A stretch of 64,000 bases of DNA from Gigaspora rosea. Lineage: Eukaryota; Glomeromycota; Glomeromycetes; Diversisporales; Gigasporaceae. The position numbers were made by a program, and so were the translations under genes. Shown one piece after another: positions 46,665 through 56,949 of this stretch. The number at the start of each line of letters is the position of its first letter. Position 1 is the first letter of the stretch. Location of the stretch: the NCBI GenBank assembly GCA_003550325.1, contig QKWP01001939.1, positions 16,765 to 80,764 on the forward strand, given 5' to 3'. The notes below the pieces were generated by a model that saw only the letters and a program-made list of their open reading frames with translations, was not told where the DNA came from and did not search any database.

Positions 46665-47450
46665 GGAGAGTGGTGAAATGTGGCGCTCTTCTATCTAAAA
46701 TTATTTTTCTTACTAAGTTAACGTTACATGTCCACTAATTGAAAGTTGTAGAGCTCGTCGAGACGCATATAACAGTAGTTAGATCATCCAAATTGGCCCA
46801 GTGGATGGCAAGATATCATCAAAAAACGATTGGCTGACTATATAAAATCCCATGATGCAGATTATATATAAAAATCACTATAGGTGAAATGTGGCGTTCT
46901 TCTATATAAAACTTTTTATACATGTCCACTAATTGAAAGTTGTAGAGCTCATCAAAACGCATCTAATGGTGGTTAGATCATCCAAATCGGCCTAGTGGAT
47001 GGCGAGATATCGTCGAAAACGATTGGGCGACTATATAATCTCTATGTAAACAATGTTTGTTTATATAGAGATTTTATATAGTCGGCCAATCGTTTTTCGA
47101 TGATATCTCACTATCCACTGGGCCGATTTGAATGATTTAACAACCGTTAGATGCATCTCGATGAGCTTTACAAGTTTCAATTAGTGGACATGTAGCATTA
47201 ACTTAGTAAGAAAAAAGTTTTAGATGAAAGCACGCCATATTTCACCTATAGTGATTTTCATATATAGGATTTTATATAGTCAGCCAATCATTTTTTGATG
47301 ATATCTCGCCATCCACTAGACCGATTTGAATGATCTAACTACCTTTAGATGCGTCTCGACGAGCTCTACAACTTTTAATTAGTGGATATGTATCATTAAC
47401 TTAGTAAAAAAAAATTTTTATATGGAAGAACGCCACAGTTCGCCACTCTC
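46665..47450. repeat. foldback inserted inside a foldback of the same family
   Basis: The outer arms begin GGAGAGTGGTGAAATGTGGC and end GCCACAGTTCGCCACTCTC. In the loop of this palindrome sits a second palindrome (46875-47254) with ends TCACTATAGGTGAAATGTGG / CCATATTTCACCTATAGTGA and its own loop at about 47045-47055. Both carry the arm words GTTGTAGAGCTC, GATATC and ATTGG.CGACTATATA that also make the foldback at 4613-5132. As a result the arm sequence appears four times in 785 bases in alternating direction. Confidence 0.82.
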
Positions 47451-47549
47451 TAAAAATTTTTTTAAAATTGACCAATCAGAATCGTCTTACGTGGGGGAGG
47501 GGGTACCTCATAGTAAATGGATATTATGTAATATTTGTCACGGCCCTTA

Positions 47550-48152
47550 CAGAATAGAAGGATTTTAACAAAACAAGAGCAGTTTTTGTTTATATACAAT
47601 GCAAGAACAAGAAAAAAAAGAAAAATCTACAAAGTCAATAGTCCTTATATTATAAAAAAAAAGGGTATACAGATTAACACCAGGCAAATTTGATACAGAA
47701 CTTTTGAAAAAAAGAAAAGAATACAGAAAAATTCTTATAGGAATTTCTTATATAGCCTTGAAAGCAGCTTTATTATAACAATTATAAAGAATAAAAATAA
47801 TAATAGTTTTTATTCTAAAAAATAGCAATCTTTTATTTATTTTAAAAGTAAAGAAAATCTGAATTTGAAACAAAAAATATAGCTTGATATTTTAATACTA
47901 GACTTAATTAGAGTGGTCCAAATCAAAGAGTTTGTTGAATACAATACAAAAATGAGAAAATACAAAAGAAAATAGTAGATACAAAAAAAGTTTAAAGAAA
48001 GAAAACTTCAAGCTTTATAAAAAGAGTTTCTATAACATGGTTTCTAAAAGAACACAAAAGAAAAAAGAAGAGAATTTCAGAGAATACAAGCAAAGAAACT
48101 AGTACCTCAAGATTTTGTAATACTACTCAAAAGGTCTTAATAGTGTCTTAGT
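47550..48152. other. A-rich stretch, possible element remains
   Basis: Lysine-rich open scraps on the plus strand (for example TPGKFDTELLKKRKEYRKIL at about 47675) suggest a dead coding sequence, but I cannot assign it. It is cut by the hAT element that follows and seems to resume at about 49600. Confidence 0.3.
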
Positions 48153-48160
48153 GATGCTAC

Positions 48161-49592
48161 TAGGCTTCCGCATGGGCCTGGGCTATCCATGGGTACCCAT
48201 GGGTAGTACCATAAGGGCTGGGCCAGGATATCGATTTCTGGGCCCTTGGATAAGGGTAAGGGCTCCAGGTGCTGGGCCCTTATAAAGCTGGGTAGGGCCT
48301 AGGTAATACTACTTACTGCCCATGGGTACCGGTTAACAGAGATAGTCATTTCATTACCAGTTATACCAATCAACATATAAATATAGATTTTTTTTTTATA
48401 GTGCCGAGTTTGCTTCTTTTTTTTTTTTTTACTATTATTTGTTATTTTTTGCGTCGTTTTTGTTGTCATTAATGACTTTTTACTTTTGCAGGTTCGTGTG
48501 GTTTTGTTTTTGCTAGTTGTTGTCTTTCGCTAATACATGTTGTGACTTTGTTTTTTTTTTTGCTTTGCCACTTCACTGGTGTTGCTTTTTGCCGCTGGCA
48601 TGTCGATTCGTCCATTTTGGTGACTCTTTCGTCCATTTCGGTGTTTCTTTTTGCAATTCTTCATAAGATTTAGCTTTCATTGTTGCTTTATTTGCCTTCT
48701 GTTTCTTATACTTAGTCACTCACATTCTTTCACGAACTTTTGTTTTCTCTGGCGAACATTCTGGTAGGATTGGTTTGCATGCAATGATGTTTCTGAAACG
48801 TACTGTACGTTACTCCGTATGCTTATAGTTAATTTTAGTGTAGTTATTAGAGTTTATGTTAGAGTAGACGTTAGGGTTAGGTTTAGTTAGTATTTGTGGT
48901 TAACAGTTAGGATTAGAGCATTAGGTTTAGTTAGTATTTGTGGTTAGCGGTTATATAGGTAAAATACTTGATGCGACGCACTTATTACAGTATGGTCAAG
49001 AGAATGGAATCTGTACTTATGGAGTTATGTTTAGTTTGCTATATATATAATGTTATTACATTAATTCAATTTAATAAGTAGTATTACGAATGCTTTTATA
49101 TTCAATAAATGAAGTAAAATATATAAAATTAAATAATAATATTCATAACTCGAATACCTTATTTAAATGCATAACGTCGATAAATATTATTAAAATTTAT
49201 AAGTCTCTATATGACCCGTTGCCCCGGGTCATGACTTGGATCAATATCTGACCGCCTGGACCACTATTATCTGACAGTGTCGGGTCTATAGGCATAACAT
49301 CAGATTGTGCACAAACTTTAAATGACCAACCGATCATAAATGACTCAAGCCGTTTAGTAGACCATTTCTCGTTCGACCCGGGTTATAACAATTTCTGATC
49401 CGTGACCATCGACCTGGGTCAGAACACTACCCATGGGTAGTTCGAAGGGTACCCATGTCTAATGGGCCGGATATGGGTACTAAAATCTGAGCCCTAGGAT
49501 AAGGGTAGGGCTCAAATAGAGTGCCCGTGTACAAACGGGTAGGGTAAGAGTATCACTAAAACCCGGCTCTACCCGGCCCATGCAGAAGCCTA
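48161..49592. mobile_element. non-autonomous hAT element, perfect 8-bp duplication
   Basis: Ends TAGGCTTCCGCATGGGCC and GGCCCATGCAGAAGCCTA are terminal inverted repeats. GATGCTAC stands on both sides (48153-48160 and 49593-49600). The subterminal 200 bases on each side are unusually GC-rich with many ACCCATGGGTA and GGGCCC-like words in both directions. The 1,432-bp interior has no transposase frame, only T-rich DNA and two copies of GGTTTAGTTAGTATTTGTGG at about 48870-48950. Confidence 0.9.
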
Positions 49593-50117
49593 GATGCTAC
49601 CAAAATTGATTTTTGAAAAAGGCCTATTTCGCTTTTATTAAAGAAATTAAAATTTTTTATAAGAAAGAGCAAATAAAATTTATATAGATATGTTCCTTAT
49701 AATTTCGTTTATTCAAAAAAAGTATCAAATAATTTCGTCTTTCAAGTAAAATATGTCAAAAACAATTTCATCTTCAAATTTTAATTTTGGATTTTAGAAC
49801 CCGAAATAATTTTCTTCATGTATAATCAGAAGGCACTAAACCAAAATAAAGTACCTGATGAAATTTTTAAAAGACTACAAAATATTGAAGAAAGATAGTA
49901 AACTTATGTTTTCTATTGCTCCTAATATTTGTCAAGAACATATTAATAGATATAAGCAAGCCAATAGGTTTGCAACTACAAAAAGCATTTATAGCCACTA
50001 ATGTTAAAATAGAAAATAGTAAGTCAATCAACAAGCCCACAAGTATATAAAGGAGCTTCCAGAAATTAACTAATTTTTGTTTGCTATGAGTTTATTTCCA
50101 CTTACCCACACCTGATA

Positions 50118-50292
50118 CAGTTAAACCCCGCAATAGTCACGTGCCAAAATCGGACTTTCTATGTGCCTATTGCGAGATTGTGACTAATGCAAGCTAAAAT
50201 TTATATATAGTATATATAATTAAATAGGAAAATTAAGGTGACTATAGCGGGATTGTGACTAATGCGAATGTGACTATTGCGGGGTTATACTG
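50118..50292. mobile_element. Tc1/mariner-type MITE
   Basis: The left end CAGTTAAACCCCGCAATAGT and right end ACTATTGCGGGGTTATACTG are near-perfect inverted repeats flanked by TA. The interior repeats ATTGTGACTAATGC. 175 bp, no ORF. The target interrupts the left end of the surrounding composite, which is intact at its right end. Confidence 0.85.
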
Positions 50293-50464
50293 TATCCAAT
50301 TAGCCAATCAGATTTTACAATTATTAAAAAGTTAAATATTAAATAACTTTTGATTTATTGGACCAAATTTGATAATTTAACTATCAAAATGATTCTCTTA
50401 ATAAATGGATTCTAGCAAGTCCAAAACAATAAAATTTAATTACAGAATCCTGTAATCAGAATAT

Positions 50465-50790
50465 ATCAGCAAAAATATATATGCGTAAACTTTTACAAGT
50501 TTTTACGGTATGTAAAAAAATCATAAACTTATATAAAATTTAGCGTAATACTATGTAAGTCTTATGATGTGTAAGAAAATCATAAATTTACGTAAAAAAT
50601 TTACATAAATTTATGATTTTCTTATGCACTGTATAACTTACGTAGTTTTACACTAAATCTTTTATGTAAGTTTATGATTTTTTTATATACTATAAAAGCT
50701 TGCAAAAGTTTATATAAATTTTTTACAATTTTTTTATGAACTGTAAGAAATCATAAATTTATACTAAATTTCTTATATAAATATTTGAAC
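50465..50790. repeat. multi-armed foldback of ATCATAAA/TTTATGAT words
   Basis: Repeated arms AAATCATAAATTTACG, ACATAAATTTATGATTTTCT and GTAAGTTTATGATTTTTT alternate direction. Related but diverged sequence lies inverted at 52150-52345, on the other side of the T-rich core. Confidence 0.6.
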
Positions 50791-50949
50791 CCTTTCGAAA
50801 TATTTTAGGACTAGAAAACCAAGCTGGATTAATAAATCTGTAACCTGGATTGCACAATGAACTAATTTTTCGAAATAGTTCGAAATAGTTCGATGATGTT
50901 CAAATTCTGTACTACAAGATCAGATTAGATCTTTTGTTTATAATTAGAT

Positions 50950-51046
50950 CTTCTATTTTGTTTTTTTTTTTACTTTTTTGTTTTCATTTTGTTTTTTATT
51001 TTTGTTTGATTGTTTGCTTTTGTTTCATTTTTTTTGTTTTCAATTT

Positions 51047-51099
<53 letters not shown>

Positions 51100-51230
51100 C
51101 TTTTTTTTTTTGTTTTTGTTTCTTTTTTTTTTGTTTTCAATTTGTTTTTTTTTAATTTTTTTTATTTATTTATTTTTTAATTTTTTATTTTATTTTATTT
51201 TTATTTTAGCACTTTACAAAACACCTTTGC
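50950..51230. repeat. poly-T and T-rich low-complexity block
   Basis: Includes about 50 consecutive T at 51049-51099, flanked by TTTTTGTTTT-type repeats. Open frames here translate to poly-phenylalanine and are not genes. Downstream (51240-51620) short repeats of TTTGCAAGAA and TTTCACAAG occur. Confidence 0.85.
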
Positions 51231-52339
51231 AAGAAAACTAACAACTTTTCAGCACTTTCCGCATGCCTACTCAGACTTCTGAAACTTCGTAAAAACATAC
51301 AACTAATTTCTCAAGCAATTTTTAAATTTCTAGGAATGTTTCTTTAGAGAAATTGGCGCAAGTTTTCACAAGTTTTCACAAGTTTTCGCAAGTTCTTGCA
51401 AGGTTTCACTCGCTTTATTTATTTTTCGTTTCATATTTTTTGGTTTTGTTTATTTTTTGGTTTATTTTTTATCAATTTATTTTATTTCGACACTTTGTGA
51501 AAACAGAACTCTTACTTCCTAGCATTTTGCAAGAATACCAACTTAGACTTTTTCGATACTTCACGCCTTTTTTGGCATTTTGCAAGAACATTAACCCAGC
51601 TTTCACAATTTCTGAATTTGCATAAAGATTTGGAGCTTTTTTTTATTAGTTTGCTTACATTTTTTGTTTGTTTTTTTTTACTTATTTTTTTAACTTTTAT
51701 TTTATTTATTCCTGACTTCTTCGAAACTTTGCGACTTTTCTGGTACTTTACAAAACAGAGGTTATAGCCAAAACAAAAGAAATAGCCAAAGCAAAGACAA
51801 TAGAAAACAAAGAAGCGAAAATAATAGCTATCTGTGGGGTAAGCAAAAATAAGTATATATATATATAGTAATAGAATTAAATGCAACAAAGTGCGAAAGT
51901 AGTTTAAAATATTTGTAATATTATAAAAATAATACTATATAATAATGTGAAAACCTATAAAAAGTATAATTATATAAATATGTATATCGGTTATTTATTT
52001 TTTAAAAAATTTAAAAATTTGCAAAAATTTGCAAAATATTGTGAAATATTGTGAAAACATCACAAAATATGCAAAAATATTACTCCTGCGAATTTGCAAC
52101 CCCGAAGGGGCTTTTTTTTTATTTGATCTATTTTGTAATATTTCGCATTAATCATGAGATTTTTGAAATATTACGGCAATAACTTACGTAAGATTACATA
52201 TATATAATTCACTGATATACTATAGTGTAAACTTACATAATTATTACCCCTATGTAATACTTTAAACTAATCATAAGTTTTTTGCAAGTTTACGCTCGCA
52301 TAAAAACTTGTAGAGGTTTATGCATATTTTTTTTTGCTA

Positions 52340-52910
52340 ATGTAGATTTGTGTTATTATAAAAGTTCTATAATTTATTAAATAATTATAACCTATTTATA
52401 GTAAACAAATTTAATCTGATTTTAGATTCTGTAATTGTTTTAACAATTTTGAACTTGTTAAAATCCTCTTATTAAGAGAATCATTTTGGTAGTTAAATCA
52501 TCGAAATTGGCTTAGCAGATCAAAAGTTATTAACTATTAAAAATTAATTTTTAATTGTTAATAACTTCTAATCTACTAAGCCAATTTTGGTGATTTAACT
52601 ATCAAAATAATCCTCTTAATAAAAGGATTTTAACAAGTCCAAAATTGCTAAAATCCAATTACAGAATCTAAGATCAGAATAAATTGTGCTACTATAAATA
52701 GGTTATAATTATTTAAAAAATTATAAAACTTTATAGTAATACAAATCTATTCTAATTATAGAATTCTGTAATTAGATTTTTATAATTTTGGGCGTGCTAG
52801 AATTTTCTTATTAAGAGGATCATTTTGGTAGTTAAATCATCAAATTTGGTTTAGTAGATCAAAAGTTATTAATTATTAAATATTGTTAATAAATTAATAA
52901 TTTTGGTCAA
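52340..52910. repeat. chained foldback units
   Basis: Arms containing TAATCTACTAAGCCAA, AAAATGATTCTCTTAATAAG and AATTACAGAATC alternate with their complements around two kinds of turn: TTAATTTTTAATTGTTAATAAC-like and TAAATAGGTTATAATTATTT-like. Confidence 0.75.
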
Positions 52911-53434
52911 AAAATAAACTTTAGAACTCTTTTTAATGATCATTTGTACCAAACTTTTCCAAAAGGCTAATCTACAAAAACTGCACATTTAATATATAAT
53001 AATAAATTAATTCTACTAAATAGCAACTAGAACTTGAAGCTATTTATTGGGAAACTGAACTACTACAAGAAGAAGGGATCTAAACATTTCTAAATAGACT
53101 TGATAAATAGTTTTTCCAGTTTGTAACTTTAGTACTATTGAACAAAGAAGTAGCAAGCTTAAATACTGAAGTTTAGTTTTGAGATATGCTATTATGTATA
53201 GCATAATTTTTACAAATTCTTGTATATTTGGTACTTTTTTATTCTTCTCTCTTACCCTATTGAAATTTTTCGAAATTGTTGTCAAAAAGTGGGCTTTTTG
53301 GTTTACTCTCTCCAAAAGATTAGCAGTATTTACTTCTTCCAAATTAGAAATGCCTACCTGTTTGTAGTTGACATCATGAGTGAATCATTAGCTGTGATGT
53401 AATAGTAAATAATATATCAGGGAGCTGACAGAAA

Positions 53435-53530
53435 TTAGCTAATTTTTTGGTGGGTGGATGGGTCAGCTAAAGTATTAGGTGTAATACTAGCCAAATTTTT
53501 ATAATTCTGGCCAAAATTTATTAAAAATAT
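53435..53530. repeat. inverted partner of 56650-56765
   Basis: AGAAATTAGCTAATTTTTTG then GGTGGGTGGATGGGTCAGCT is matched, in reverse complement and with substitutions, at 56650-56765 (AGCTAATTTCTGGGTAGGTAG when reversed). The pair may mark the ends of a 3.3-kb element or two inverted MITE copies. Confidence 0.55.
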
Positions 53531-53544
53531 ATAATATTGATCAT

Positions 53545-53825
53545 ACATCGATTAATATCACAAAATTTGTTCAATCGGGCAAATGATTGGCTGACAGTAC
53601 TGTACAGCGGCACATTTCAGCCAATCATTTACATGATTGGACAAATTTTGTGATATTTATCAACGCATGATTTAAAATTTATGTTATTCGGCAATTATGA
53701 TCATGATTCTTAAGTCGTGATTGGCTAACTGAGTTTAATTCAAATAAACATGATTATGTCATAACACATGAAAAATAACAAGAAGAAATTTTTTTATAAT
53801 TATAAGAGTTTGCCGGATAATAGTT
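53545..53825. repeat. foldback pair like that at 27.3-27.6 kb
   Basis: 53560-53655 forms a hairpin (ACAAAATTTGTTCAATCGGG against GATTGGACAAATTTTGTG, turning near GGCTGACAGTACTGTACAGC). It is followed by GGCAATTATGATCATGATTC and TAAGAGTTTGCCGGATAAT, the same order as at 27440-27575. Confidence 0.65.
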
Positions 53826-54665
53826 AATAACTTTTGATCTACTGAACCATATTAATGATTTAACTACCAAAATGATCCTTTCAATAAGAGGATTCTAGCA
53901 AGTCTAAAATTGCTAAAATCTAATCACTGGATCCCAAGATCAAAATAGATTTGTATTACTATAAATAGTTTATAATTTATTAAAAAATTATAAACTATTT
54001 ATAGTAATACAAATCTATTCCGATCTTATGATCCAGTAATTGGACTTAGTGATTTTGGGCTTGCTAGAATCCTTTCGGTAGCTAAATCATCGAATTTGGT
54101 TCAGTAGATCAAAAGTTAACAATTAAAAATTAATTTTTAATTGTTAATAACTTTTGATTTACTAGACCAAAATTTGATGATTTAGATACCAAAATGATCC
54201 TCACAATGAAAGGATTCTAGAAAGCCCCAAATTGCTAAAATCTAATCACTAGATCCTAAGATCAAAATAGATTTGTGTTACTATAAATAGTTTATAATTT
54301 TTTAATAAATTATAAACTATTTATAGTAACACAAATCTATTCTGATTTTAGGATTCAGTGATTAGATTTTAGAAATTTTGGGCTTTCTAGAATTCTCTCA
54401 TTAAGAGAATTATTTTGGTAGTTAAATCATCAAATTTGGTTCAGTAGATCAAAAGTTATTAACAATTAAAAATTAATTTTTAATTGTTAATAACTTTTAA
54501 TCTACTAAACCAAATTCGATAATTTAACTACCAAAATGATCTTCTCAATGAGAGGATTCTAGCAAGCCCAAAATCGCTAAAATTTAAGTACTGGATTCTG
54601 AGATTAAAATAGATTTGTGCTACTATAAATAGTTTATAATTTTTTAATAAATTATAAAACTTTTA
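53826..54665. repeat. chained foldback units, about five alternating arms
   Basis: Arms with AAAATGATCCT, GGATTCTAGCAAG and ATAGATTTGTRTTACTATAA alternate with complements. Two turns, AATTAAAAATTAATTTTTAATTG and TAGTTTATAATTTWTTAATAAATTATAAACTA-like, recur. The same arms occur at 50330-50470, 52340-52910 and 55760-55900, and distantly at 1563-1980. Confidence 0.78.
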
Positions 54666-55200
54666 CAGTAACCAACAACTCTTCTCACGATTATCTAGAC
54701 CAAATTTTCCAACGAATGAAAAACAAAAATTTTTGTTGGAGCATTGCCTATAGTATAAATAGTATAGTAGAATAATACAGAAAGGCAGTTTTTACAAAAG
54801 TCAACCTGCTTCTTCTTTTCAGAGACTCTTTTGTATATTTGACATACAAACCAAAAGCATTCTTTTACAAGATAACTGGCAGGAGATGGTGCCTTTGTAC
54901 GAGAAATTTTAATAGGTTCAGTATACTCCATCGACGAAGTAACCTGTAGTAAAACAAAGGGGAACAACAAAAAATTAGTTTTTCTAACTATATACATTTT
55001 AAAAATTTGTTACAAGTGATGTCTTTTGTCCCTTAGGGCTTTCAAAATTTTCACCAAAAAGTAGGCGTCCTGGTTTACTTCCTCCAAAGATCTGCAGTAT
55101 TTACTCCTTCTATTTTGGGTTATTCGCCTACCAAAACGGAACTATTTGTTACAAGTTAGGATTACAGTGACTGTTTATGAAGATAAATAGTGACTAACAT
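54666..55200. other. unassigned, possible coding remnant
   Basis: On the minus strand a segment near 55070-55130 reads EGVNTADLW...TRTPTF in broken frame and resembles the minus-strand frame at 53040-53342 (EEVNTANLLERV). The two look like fragments of one unidentified mobile-element protein. Not a supportable gene. Confidence 0.3.
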
Positions 55201-56650
55201 ATTGGGATCTTTATGGAACTTTCTAGAAATTTCTATCTTGTTTTATAAATGTTTTGTTTTTTTTTCTCTATTCTTCTTTTATGTACATATAGTACTTTGG
55301 TAGAGTAATAACTCTATACAGTCTATATGATTTTTAAATTAGTTTTATCAATTTTGTTTTTTTCTTTGTTTTTTTTATCTTTTCTCATTTTATTTTAGTA
55401 TATGTTTGTTTTGCCATTTTAGGTTTTGTAGTATTTCTATACTTTTTTTTTTTTTCTTCCTTTTTATTTTTGTAAATCTTGTTTTCGTAGTGATTTGGAT
55501 TTATATGTTCCTTAACCTAGAGACTAGGTAAGAAAAATTAAGAAAAAGTTAGCAATCTTGATAGGCAGTGCAATTGCCTGTCAGTAATAGGAGAGCATAT
55601 ATTCTCAGTAAGTTAAAAATCCGAATTGAGGCAAAGAATTGCTAGCCGGGTCGCATCTGTTAGAATAGTTTGTCAAGTTGTATAAGCAGTCTTTATAAAA
55701 TAAAGTCTATAGACACAAAGAGCAGGATTGCTGAATTATAAAAAAAAATTTACGGTAACACAAATCTATTCTAATTTTGGGATTTAGTAATTAGATTTGA
55801 GTAATTTTGTACTTGCTAGAATCCTCTTATTGAGAAAATCATTGTAGCAATTAAATCATCGAATTTGCTTCAGTAAATCAAGAGTTATTAACTATTAAAT
55901 ATTTTATTTAATTTTTTAATAGTCGTAAAATCTGATTGGCTAATTGGGGTATCATGTGTGAATAGGTAGGGTGGGCTTATAGTAAATGAAAATCAGCTAA
56001 TTTACGGCAGCTCCCTTAAAGATGATGCATAGAAATTTCTTACAAACTTTGTTGCAAGGCATTTTTTTTTTGTTTTGTTTTTTGTTTTTTTTTTAGATAG
56101 ACATCATACATATAATACTAGAGTAGAGTTTCTATACAGTATTATATAATTTTACATTTTATATATTTTGTTTCGTATTTGTCAAGATTAGTCTTTTCTT
56201 TGTCTTTTTCATCTTGTTTCTTTTCTTTTGTTTTTTTTTAATTTGGTATTTTATTTAGATTTAGTAGTTTACACTTTTTTATACTTTTCTTTATATTTCA
56301 ATTCTATTTTTTTTTTCCATTCTTGTGATGAATTATGAGTAAAATTATTTTACTATTAAAGCTAGATAAGAAGAATTTAAAGAAAAAAGGGGTCTTGACA
56401 AGACTAACAGCAGCTATTCAGTGAATACAAAATACTTGTAGTAAGTTGTGGGTCACTATAGGAAAAGAATTAGTTATTATGGCAGGTTGCACCTGGGTAC
56501 ATCAGTATTAAGTAAGTTTTTATTAAAAATAAGAGGATTCTAATTAGCAGCTCTATAATTAAATAAATTACTTGTAACTAAAACTATATAAATTTTTATG
56601 ATCTCTTATAATAAAAGCAGGATTGCCAGTTCAAAAAAAAATAATAATAA
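55200..56650 (+). other. two related modules ending in GCAGGATTGC + poly-A
   Basis: 55200-55750 and 56017-56650 share a T-rich lead, a TAGATAAGAA / GTAAGAAAAATTAAG word and an end reading AGCAGGATTGCTGAATTATA(A)n or AGCAGGATTGCCAGTTC(A)n. The second is followed by (AAT)n. This is what 3' ends of non-LTR retrotransposons or SINEs look like. No target duplications were identified. Confidence 0.4.
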
Positions 56651-56949
56651 TAATAATTTTGGTTAAAAATAATTTTGCAACTTTGGTCAGAATTATGATA
56701 TTTTGACCAGAATTACATCTGATACTTTAGTGAATCCATCTACCTACCCAGAAATTAGCTAATTTCTGAAAGTTTCCTAATGATTTATTTCTTAAAATAG
56801 GATGCCACAATATTAACAGGCTTAAGAATAATAGTTTTAAAAGTAATATAATTTCAGAATAGGCAATAAAAGAGAATATAGATATTCTAAGCATTGCAGA
56901 AACAAAAATTACTAACAAAGAAAAGCTTTTTTAATTTTAATAAAGATAT

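Larger units (their letters stand above)
41745..47546. mobile_element. Tourist-like MITE expanded to 5.8 kb by nested insertions
   Basis: The left end GGGCCGTGACAGATATTACG and right end ATATTTGTCACGGCCC are inverted repeats. TTA flanks both sides (41742-41744 and 47547-47549). The first 60-80 bases inside each end carry the G-rich words typical of the 5454-5605 family (GGGGAGAGAGGG; GGGGGAGGGGG). All else between them is later insertions: a second element at 41825-46447 and a foldback pair at 46665-47450. Confidence 0.8.
50050..56016. repeat. giant inverted-repeat composite with TAA flanks
   Basis: The left end AGGAGCTTCCAGAAATTAAC through CCAATTAGCCAATCAGATTTTAC (50050-50330) matches the reverse complement of the right end (about 55930-56016, ending CAGCTCCCT). 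TAA stands outside both ends. Next to both ends comes AACTTTTGATTTA-type arm sequence. It may be one 6-kb element filled with later insertions, or two copies of one MITE in opposite direction. The interior holds poly-T DNA, chained foldbacks and smaller elements, and no gene. Confidence 0.5.

Noticed and set aside
50934..51241. poly-phenylalanine open frames
   Set aside because: Product of poly-T low complexity.
53040..53342. 100-codon minus-strand frame
   Set aside because: Resembles a broken segment near 55.1 kb (EVNTADL word) and lacks a start context or domain; probably mobile-element debris rather than a gene.
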